DNA from: WHSW01 sp963851045
GTDB taxonomy: Bacteria; Actinomycetota; Thermoleophilia; Solirubrobacterales; 70-9
NCBI GenBank assembly: GCA_963851045.1
Contig: CAWKNC010000001.1
Coordinates: forward strand, 930,001 to 994,000
Length of the DNA stretch: 64,000 nt
Reading direction: 5' to 3'
This document shows positions 58,240 through 64,000 of this stretch, in pieces (the first letter of the stretch is position 1; every line of letters begins with the position of its first letter). The notes beneath the pieces are model-generated. The model was not told the DNA's origin. It saw only the letters and a program-made list of their open reading frames with translations, and ran no database searches. Position numbers and translations under genes: made by a program.

Positions 58240-58608
58240 ATGAAGGCGGGAGCTGGGACAAGGGGTTGCGCTGCGCTGGTGGCCGTCATGGCCGCTCTCT
58301 TTGCCGGCTGTGGCAACGGCGATTCGGTCAGCTACAGCAACAAGCAGATCGTCAAGAAGCTCAACCTCGACAAGAGTGGCAACGGCTACACGATCGATGG
58401 CGACATCTTCTGCGAGGTCGAGGCCAAGCTTCTCAACGACTCCGACGAGGTCGAGAGCGCGGCGAAGCGGGATGACCTCGGGCTGGTCATCTCTAGCCGC
58501 GAGGGCAACGTCGGCGTCAAGGGTGTGCCCGCGTTTCCGCGCGATTGTGGCGAGAAGGCGAAGAAGAAGCTGAACAAGCTCGACCCGAAGCCGAAGAAGG
58601 ACAGCTAA
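58240..58608 (+). CDS. Small lipoprotein of unknown function
   Basis: A 122-residue protein with a lipobox (LFAGC, Cys24) after a hydrophobic stretch (AALVAVMAALFAG). The mature part has two Cys (DIFCEVEAKLL, FPRDCGEKAK) that may form a disulfide. The segment YSNKQIVKKLNLDKSGNGYT precedes the first, and the tail is Lys-rich. It is likely to sit on the outer face of the membrane. I recognise no family. ATG at 58240 follows the terminator by 33 bp. Confidence 0.7.
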   Translation: MKAGAGTRGCAALVAVMAALFAGCGNGDSVSYSNKQIVKKLNLDKSGNGYTIDGDIFCEVEAKLLNDSDEVESAAKRDDLGLVISSREGNVGVKGVPAFPRDCGEKAKKKLNKLDPKPKKDS

Positions 58609-58642
58609 CCCCGTTGTAGCGCGCCAATAAGCTCGGTCGGCC

Positions 58643-60133
58643 GTGAGCTTCTACGTCACAACGCCGATCTACTACGTCAATGCCGAGCCCCATCTCGGTC
58701 ACGCCTACTCGACGATCGCTTGCGACGTGCTTGCCCGCCACCATCGCCAGCGCGGCGACGACACGTTCTTTCTCACGGGCACGGATGAACATGGCGAGCC
58801 GGTGGCTCTCGCGGCTGAGCGTCTCGGTGTGACCCCGCAGGAGCTCGTCGATCGCAACGCGCCCAAGTTCAAGGACCTGGTGGGACGTGTCGACGCCTCC
58901 AACGACTTCTTCATCCGTACGACCGACGCGGCACACATGGCACGCGTCCAGGAGGTCGTTCAGCGCGTCTACGACAACGGCTGGGTCTACGAGGGCCTCT
59001 ACGAGGGCTGGTACTGCCCGCGCTGCGCGGACTTCAAGACGGAGGCTGAGATCGGCCCCGACAACACCTGCCTGATCCACGAGATCCCCCTGGAGCGCGA
59101 GAGTCAGCAGAACTGGTTCTTCAAGCTCAGCGCGTTCCAGGAGCGCCTCGAGCAGCTTTACGCCGACAACCCGAAGTTCGTGCAGCCCTCCTTTCGCCGC
59201 AATGAGGCGCTCTCGTTCATCCGCGGCGGCCTTCAGGACGTCTCGCTCTCGCGGCCCAAGCTCTCGTGGGGGGTGCCTGTCCCATGGGACACCGAGCAGG
59301 TCATCTACGTGTGGTGGGACGCGCTTTTGAACTACTACACGGCGCTCTCCTACGCGCGCGAGGGCGAGGACCTGACCGAGCGTTTTTGGCCCGCGACCCT
59401 GCACGTGATCGCAAAGGACATTCTCAAGTTCCACACCGTCTATTGGCCGGCCTTCTTGATGGCCGCCGAGATCGAGCCGCCGCAGCGCGTTTACGTGCAC
59501 GGCTACCTGCTGATGGGCGAGAAGAAGATGTCGAAGTCACTCGGAAACGTCCTCGATCCGAATGAGGTGATCGACCGCTTTGGCTCCGACGCGCTGCGCT
59601 TTTACTGCATGCGCGAGGTCTCCTTCGGCCAGGACGGCAGCGTCTCAGCGGCCGGGTTCGAGTCACGCTACGAGTCAGAGCTCGCCAACGACTGGGGCAA
59701 TCTCGCATCGCGCACGCTGGCGATGATCGACCGCTACCGCGACGGCGTGGTCCCGGACGCTGCGGCGGATCGTGAGATCGGCCTCGAGGGCCTCGACGGG
59801 ATCGTCAGGGGCCTGCTCGACGATGCCGAGATCTCTCGCGCGCTCGAGGAGATCTGGAGTCGCGTGCGCCGCCTCAACGCCTACGTCGAGGAGAACAAGC
59901 CGTGGGAGCTGGCCAAGGACGCCTCGTCGGCGGACAAGCTTGATTCCGTCCTCTACAACCTCGCCGAGGGCATCCGCTTCCTGGCGCTGCTGCTCCATCC
60001 GTACATGCCGGAGTCGAGCGGCCACCTTCTGGACGCGCTGGCCGAGGGCAACCGCGAGCTCGACGCGTTCGGCGCGCGCCGCGGGGGCCAGCGGGTCGAG
60101 CGGATCCCGCCGCTGTTCCCGAAGCTCGACTAG
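58643..60133 (+). CDS. metG: Methionyl-tRNA synthetase
   Basis: A 496-residue class I synthetase. The HIGH-like motif is in AEPHLGHAYSTIACDVLARH; zinc ligands are in CPRCADFKTEAEIGPDNTC; the KMSKS motif is GEKKMSKSLGNVLDP. The anticodon-binding helical domain follows (ANDWGNLASRTLAMIDRYRD, YVEENKPWELAKD). There is no C-terminal dimerisation domain, so it is of the short form. GTG at 58643 gives MSFYVTTPIYYVNAEPH. It leads a block with an ABC transporter, tatD, rsmA and ispE. Confidence 0.97.
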   Translation: MSFYVTTPIYYVNAEPHLGHAYSTIACDVLARHHRQRGDDTFFLTGTDEHGEPVALAAERLGVTPQELVDRNAPKFKDLVGRVDASNDFFIRTTDAAHMARVQEVVQRVYDNGWVYEGLYEGWYCPRCADFKTEAEIGPDNTCLIHEIPLERESQQNWFFKLSAFQERLEQLYADNPKFVQPSFRRNEALSFIRGGLQDVSLSRPKLSWGVPVPWDTEQVIYVWWDALLNYYTALSYAREGEDLTERFWPATLHVIAKDILKFHTVYWPAFLMAAEIEPPQRVYVHGYLLMGEKKMSKSLGNVLDPNEVIDRFGSDALRFYCMREVSFGQDGSVSAAGFESRYESELANDWGNLASRTLAMIDRYRDGVVPDAAADREIGLEGLDGIVRGLLDDAEISRALEEIWSRVRRLNAYVEENKPWELAKDASSADKLDSVLYNLAEGIRFLALLLHPYMPESSGHLLDALAEGNRELDAFGARRGGQRVERIPPLFPKLD

Positions 60134-60973
60134 GTGATAGCGCCCGCTTTCTCAGCCAGCGAGCTCCGCAAGCGCTACGGCGCCACGGAGGCGCTGCGCG
60201 GAATCTCAATCGAGGTCGGCGAGGGTGAGATCGTCGGGTTGCTCGGACCCAATGGGGCGGGCAAGTCGACGCTGGCAAAGATCGCTGCCGGCCTGGTCCA
60301 CGAGACCTCCGGGACGGCAGCGGTCGCGGGCCATCGCGCGGGCAGCCGCGAGGCCCGGCGGGACGTTGGGTATCTCGCGGAGCTCTTTCGTTTCCCGGGG
60401 TGGGCGAGTGCGGACGAGCTCCTGCGTCTCCATCAGCGGCTGAGCGGCTCGGGCGGTGCCGCGGGGGAGCGCGCCGAGCTGCTTGAGCTGGTCGGGCTCG
60501 AGGGCGCCGCGGAGACGCGGGTCGCGGCCATGTCGAAGGGGATGCAGCAGCGGCTCGGGATCGCCCAGGCGATGGTCGGCGCCCCGCGCCTTCTCCTCCT
60601 CGACGAGCCCACCAGCGCCCTCGATCCGGCGGGCAGGCGGGTTGTTCGTCGGCTGCTCGATGAGGTCCGATCTCGCGGGGTCTCGGTGCTGCTCAGCTCG
60701 CACCTGCTTGGCGAGGTCGAGCTGGTTTGCGACCGCGTCGCGATCCTCGTCAAGGGTGAGATCATCGAGCGAGGGACACCTGCCGAGCTCACGCGGCCGC
60801 GTGGCGTCGAGATCGAGACCGCGTCGGGGATGCGTTCGTATGAGGCCGCCGGCCGCGACGAGGTGCCGGAGATCGTTGCCGGGCTGGTCGCAGCCGGCGA
60901 ACGCATCTACTCGGTGCGGGTCCTGGCCAGCACACTCGAGGACGCATACCTCGAGGCGGTTGGCGAGGTCTGA
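60134..60973 (+). CDS. ABC transporter ATP-binding protein
   Basis: A 279-residue ATPase. Walker A is GPNGAGKSTLAKI, the signature is MSKGMQQRLGIAQAM (a variant of LSGGQ, typical of ABC-2 exporters), and Walker B is LLLLDEPTSALDP with the H-loop in LLSSHLLGEVELV. The start is GTG at 60134, directly at the metG stop. With the ABC-2-type permease 5 bp downstream it forms an exporter of the NosFY/drug-resistance kind. The substrate is unknown. Confidence 0.95.
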   Translation: MIAPAFSASELRKRYGATEALRGISIEVGEGEIVGLLGPNGAGKSTLAKIAAGLVHETSGTAAVAGHRAGSREARRDVGYLAELFRFPGWASADELLRLHQRLSGSGGAAGERAELLELVGLEGAAETRVAAMSKGMQQRLGIAQAMVGAPRLLLLDEPTSALDPAGRRVVRRLLDEVRSRGVSVLLSSHLLGEVELVCDRVAILVKGEIIERGTPAELTRPRGVEIETASGMRSYEAAGRDEVPEIVAGLVAAGERIYSVRVLASTLEDAYLEAVGEV

Positions 60974-60978
60974 TCGCG

Positions 60979-61848
60979 ATGCCTCGAACCTCCGATGCCG
61001 TTCGTGCCGTAATCGGGTTCGCCTTCGCCGAGAGCCTGCGCCGACGGGTGTTCGCAGTCGTCGGCATCCTCACGCTGGTCTTCTTGATCCTCTACGGGCT
61101 GGGCGTGGCGTTCGCCTTCAATGAGATCGATGACCGGGGGCGCTTCGGCGGTTCGCCCGTGGACGAGCAGATCGTCGTCGGCTCGACACTCTTCGGCCTG
61201 GCCATGTTCGCGACGCTGTTTCTGGGCGCGATCCTGGCGATCTTTTTGACGATCGGGATCGTTCGCGGTGACAGCGAGACCGGGTTGCTTCAGCCGCTGG
61301 TCGTGCGGCCGCTCGGGCGCGGGACGATGCTCGTCGCACGCTGGGCGGCGGCGGCGACTGCTTCAGCGCTTTACGTGGCCGCCGTCTACGTTGTCGCCCT
61401 GCTGATCACGGTGGCGTTCGGCGACTGGTCGCCGGACCACGCGGTCGCCCCGGGGCTCTTACTGGCCGTCTCGGTGATGGTGATCGCGGCGGTCTCCGTA
61501 CTTACCTCAGTGCACCTCACATCGACAGCGCAGGGGATCACCGTCTTCATGGTGTTCGGGGCGGGCCTCGTCGCCGGTCTGCTCGGCCAGATCGGGGACG
61601 CGCTGGATTCACCGACGTTGGTTCGGGTCGCCGACGTCGCCTACTACGGGGTCCCGTTCGAGGCGCTCTACCAGCACGGGCTCTATCTGCTCAGCTCCGA
61701 CCAGACCGGCCTGACCAGCACCGTCGTCCAGCTCGGGCCGTTCGGTGGGGCGCAGGAGGCCGGCGCCGGGATGTTCGCGTTCGTGGTCGTCTACACAGCC
61801 GCGGTGGTTGTTCTGGCGGTCCGCGGCTTCGGTCGACGCGACCTGTAG
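60979..61848 (+). CDS. ABC-2 type transporter permease
   Basis: A 289-residue membrane protein with about six helices (RRVFAVVGILTLVFLILYGL; LFATLFLGAILAIFL-type segments near 70-95; and further helices to 280). FLTIGIVRGDSETGLLQPLV and RPLGRGTMLVARW are the cytoplasmic loop typical of NosY-like ABC-2 permeases. It pairs with the preceding ATPase. The gene order next to metG/tatD/rsmA appears coincidental to its function. Confidence 0.9.
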   Translation: MPRTSDAVRAVIGFAFAESLRRRVFAVVGILTLVFLILYGLGVAFAFNEIDDRGRFGGSPVDEQIVVGSTLFGLAMFATLFLGAILAIFLTIGIVRGDSETGLLQPLVVRPLGRGTMLVARWAAAATASALYVAAVYVVALLITVAFGDWSPDHAVAPGLLLAVSVMVIAAVSVLTSVHLTSTAQGITVFMVFGAGLVAGLLGQIGDALDSPTLVRVADVAYYGVPFEALYQHGLYLLSSDQTGLTSTVVQLGPFGGAQEAGAGMFAFVVVYTAAVVVLAVRGFGRRDL

Positions 61849-61876
61849 TCGAGTCCTGTTTGCGAGACTCGGCGGC

Positions 61877-62653
61877 GTGATCGACAGTCATTGCCACCTC
61901 GGGCTCTGCGACCGACCCGTCGCTGAGCTGATCGCCGACGCCGCCCAGGTTGGAGTGCGGCGGATGCTCACCGTTGGCATCGACGAGGCGACCAGCGCTG
62001 AGGCGATCGCGGCGGCCGAGGCGCACGAGGGGGTCTTCGCGGCGGTGGGTCGCCATCCCAACGGCGCCGCGGGGTTCGACGACTCCGATGCCGCGCGGAT
62101 CGAGGAGCTCGCGATGGATTCGCGGGTCGCGGCCGTCGGCGAGACCGGCCTCGACTTCTATCGCGACAGCTCGCCTCCCGAGGATCAGCGGCGTTCGTTT
62201 CTCGCCCACATCGCGATCGCTCGGCGCGTCGGCAAGCCGCTGGTCATCCACGTGCGCGACACGGCGACGACCACCGACGGTGCCGCGCTCGAGCAGACCT
62301 TCGAGATTCTCGCCGCGGAGGCCACAGGAGTGAGCGTCGTCCTCCATTGCTTTTCGGGAACGGCCGACCGCGCCCTCCAGGCGGCCGCACAGGGCTGGTA
62401 CTGCTCGTTCGCGGGGAACATGACCTATCCCAAGTCGCAGGCGCTGCGCGAGGCGGCGGCGGCCGTTCCTGATGAATTGATCCTCGTTGAGACCGACGCG
62501 CCGTTTTTGAGCCCGCAGCCGCAGCGTGGCCGGCCGAACCAGCCGGCCAACGTCGTCGCGACGGCCGAGACGCTCGCTGAGGTTCGCGAGGTGTCCTACG
62601 CCCAGCTCGAGGGCGTGATCGAGGCGAATGCCACGCGGCTGTTCGGATGGTGA
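61877..62653 (+). CDS. tatD: TatD-family metal-dependent hydrolase (DNase)
   Basis: A 258-residue TIM-barrel hydrolase. GTG at 61877 (MIDSHCHLGLCDRPVAELIA) is the family start; the longer frame from 61745 lies inside the permease gene. Metal ligands are HxH in DSHCHLG, Glu in VGETGLDFY, His in LVIHVRD and LHCFSG, and Asp in VETDAPFLSPQ. TatD proteins are 3'-5' exonucleases linked to DNA repair and tRNA decay. Position just before rsmA is common. Its last codons overlap the rsmA start by 7 bp. Confidence 0.95.
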   Translation: MIDSHCHLGLCDRPVAELIADAAQVGVRRMLTVGIDEATSAEAIAAAEAHEGVFAAVGRHPNGAAGFDDSDAARIEELAMDSRVAAVGETGLDFYRDSSPPEDQRRSFLAHIAIARRVGKPLVIHVRDTATTTDGAALEQTFEILAAEATGVSVVLHCFSGTADRALQAAAQGWYCSFAGNMTYPKSQALREAAAAVPDELILVETDAPFLSPQPQRGRPNQPANVVATAETLAEVREVSYAQLEGVIEANATRLFGW

Positions 62654-63414
62654 GGCTCGGGCAGAACTTCCTCGCCGACACCAACCTGCTTGGCGCGATC
62701 GTCCGTGAGGCGGAGGTCGGAGCTCAGGACGTCGTGCTCGAGGTCGGCGGCGGGGAGGGGGTTCTGACCGCGCGCCTGGCGCCGATCGCCTCCTCCGTGC
62801 ACGTGATCGAGCTGGATCGCCGGCTCGAGCCCGAGCTCAGCGCGATCGCGGCCGAGCACGGCAACGTCCAGCTCCATTTCGAGGACGCGATGCGTGCCGA
62901 TCTGTCGGCGCTGGACCCAGCTCCGACACGCATGGTCGCCAACCTTCCCTACTCGATCGCCACGCCTCTGATCATCCGCACGATCACTGAGCTCGGTGCG
63001 ATTGAGTCGTGGACGCTCATGGTCCAACGCGAGATTGCCGACAGGTTGCGCGCCCAGCCCTGGACGCGCGCCTACGGCTCGCCCAGCGTGATGGTTCAGC
63101 TCGCCTGCGAGGCTCGAATGCTCCGCAGCGTCGACCGCGCGGTGTTCACGCCTCGCCCACGGGTCGACTCGGCGTTGATCGGGTTGCGCCGCACGGGACC
63201 GGCACCACCGCCCGCGGTGGCAAGGCTCGTCCGCGACGCCTTTGCACACCGGCGCAAGTCACTCGCGCGGTCGCTCGAGCACGCTCGGCCGGGAGCGCGC
63301 GAACCCGCCCGCGAGGCGCTCGTCGCGCTCGGGCTTGCGGCGGATGCCCGCGCGGAGCAACTCGCGCCGGCGCAGTTTCTCGCCCTGGCCGAGGCGCTGG
63401 AGGGATCGCTGTGA
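62647..63414 (+). CDS. rsmA: 16S rRNA adenine dimethyltransferase
   Basis: A 255-residue KsgA/RsmA that dimethylates A1518 and A1519 of 16S rRNA. Motifs: RLGQNFLADTNLLGAIV, then VVLEVGGGEGVLTARLAP for SAM binding (the usual GxGxG reads GGGEG), HVIELDRRLEPELS, and VANLPYSIATPLI, the NLPY catalytic motif. The C-terminal part has FTPRPRVDSALIGL. ATG at 62647 overlaps tatD, and the stop overlaps the ispE start (GTGA). The order tatD-rsmA-ispE is widely conserved. Confidence 0.96.
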   Translation: MVRLGQNFLADTNLLGAIVREAEVGAQDVVLEVGGGEGVLTARLAPIASSVHVIELDRRLEPELSAIAAEHGNVQLHFEDAMRADLSALDPAPTRMVANLPYSIATPLIIRTITELGAIESWTLMVQREIADRLRAQPWTRAYGSPSVMVQLACEARMLRSVDRAVFTPRPRVDSALIGLRRTGPAPPPAVARLVRDAFAHRRKSLARSLEHARPGAREPAREALVALGLAADARAEQLAPAQFLALAEALEGSL

Positions 63415-64000
63415 TCCTCCGCGCACCCGCCAAGCTCAACCTCTGCCTCTACGTCGGCCAGCGCCGCGATGATGGGCTCCATGAGCTGCGTTCGCTCTTC
63501 TGCCCTCTGCTCTTGTCGGATCGCCTTGAGATCTCCGACGCGAGGGGAGAGGGCGACGAGGTCGTCTGCCCGGCGGTTGGCGGCCCGAACCTGGTCGCGG
63601 TCGCGCTCGAGGCGATGCGCGCTCGAGGCTGGCGGCGAGAGCCCGTGAGGGTCGAGATCGACAAGCGAATCCCGGTCGCCGCCGGGCTCGGCGGCGGCAG
63701 CGCGGATGCTGCGGCGATTCTGCGCCTGGCCGGCGACGAGCTGCAGGAAGTCGATGACCTCGCTGCGGGCCTTGGCGCGGACGTGCCGTCGCAGATCAAT
63801 CCCGTGTTCGCGCTCGTCGGGGGCGCGGGGGAGAGGATCGAGCCGCTGCCTCACCCGGGCGAGTTCGCGGTGGTCCTCATACCCGACGATCACGGGCTGA
63901 GTGCCGCCGAGGTGTACGCGCGTGCCGACGAGCTCGGCAGCGGCCGCTCGAACGAGGAGCTGACCGAGCTCGAGACGCAGTTGCGAGCAGCGGCAGTGGC
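63411..64000 (+). CDS. ispE: 4-diphosphocytidyl-2-C-methyl-D-erythritol kinase, partial (runs off window end)
   Basis: The frame opens with GTG at 63411 and remains open to 64000 (about 196 codons); the C-terminus is outside. APAKLNLCLYVG is the N-terminal GHMP motif, and PVAAGLGGGSADAAAILRLA is the ATP-binding glycine loop. LGADVPSQINPVFALVGGAG matches the conserved GxDVPF region with Ser in place of Phe. IspE phosphorylates CDP-ME in the MEP isoprenoid pathway. It overlaps the rsmA stop by 4 bp, so it is cotranscribed. Confidence 0.95.
   Translation, partial: MILRAPAKLNLCLYVGQRRDDGLHELRSLFCPLLLSDRLEISDARGEGDEVVCPAVGGPNLVAVALEAMRARGWRREPVRVEIDKRIPVAAGLGGGSADAAAILRLAGDELQEVDDLAAGLGADVPSQINPVFALVGGAGERIEPLPHPGEFAVVLIPDDHGLSAAEVYARADELGSGRSNEELTELETQLRAAAV

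Overview
The window is GC-rich, densely coding and free of tRNA, rRNA and CRISPR loci. Its gene set suggests a chromosomal segment of an actinobacterium of the Thermoleophilia/Solirubrobacterales kind. This rests on a six-gene mce cluster, a DnaX-EbfC-RecR block, a class E succinate dehydrogenase (SdhA-SdhB-HdrB-like SdhE), a CarH/LitR-type photoreceptor beside an ECF sigma factor, PadR-MMPL pairing and many small secreted proteins of no known family. The taxonomic placement is inference.

Layout. 1-2.2 kb: two overlapping secreted M15-like peptidases (the first runs off the window), a long-form SRP RNA with an Alu domain, a small secreted protein and an L7/L12-C-domain-like protein. 2.2-3.8 kb: a CarH/LitR-like B12 photoreceptor divergent from an ECF sigma factor, with 11-bp direct repeats between them. 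3.9-6.6 kb: dnaX-ebfC-recR. 6.6-9.2 kb: PadR regulator and MMPL transporter. 9.3-10 kb: a REP-associated transposase flanked by GGGGTCAGACCCC repeats. 10-13.6 kb: a GH3 enzyme, then aspartokinase and aspartate-semialdehyde dehydrogenase. 13.6-18.8 kb: a large GT-C-like membrane protein, an ArsB/NhaD-type transporter with a CBS protein, a GNAT enzyme and a small secreted protein. 18.8-22.8 kb: the sdhA-sdhB-sdhE operon, ending in a 51-aa reading frame. 22.8-27.3 kb: site-2 protease, acyl-CoA dehydrogenase carrying an in-frame REP-like insert, DUF4242 protein, enoyl-CoA hydratase and a thioredoxin-fold protein. 27.3-29.5 kb: overlapping isocitrate and malate dehydrogenase genes. 29.6-36.6 kb: fatty acid hydroxylase, Cys-rich protein, MBL hydrolase, coupled Hsp20-Lon, membrane protein, cupredoxin-like lipoprotein, and an R2-like diiron protein fused to an SCP2-like domain. 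36.7-42.2 kb: an operon of two NHL-propeller proteins and a methyltransferase, behind a LuxR/TPR regulator. 42.3-47.2 kb: GlyRS, FmdB zinc ribbon, LCP protein, ROK kinase, RsmI. 47.3-56.2 kb: six overlapping mce genes with no permease or ATPase beside them. 56.3-58.6 kb: a recent tandem duplication of a secreted protein, then a lipoprotein. 58.6-64 kb: MetRS, an ABC-2 exporter pair, TatD, RsmA and the 5' part of ispE.

How genes work together. sdhABE, icd and mdh are parts of the TCA cycle. lysC-asd starts the aspartate amino-acid pathway. metG-tatD-rsmA-ispE is a housekeeping block interrupted by an ABC exporter. The photoreceptor/sigma pair matches the LitR/LitS logic of light-induced carotenogenesis, but no crt genes lie in the window. 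The six Mce proteins would need YrbE-like permeases and an ATPase encoded elsewhere. Stop/start overlaps (ATGA, GTGA, TGATG) are frequent, so translational coupling appears to be a general habit here.
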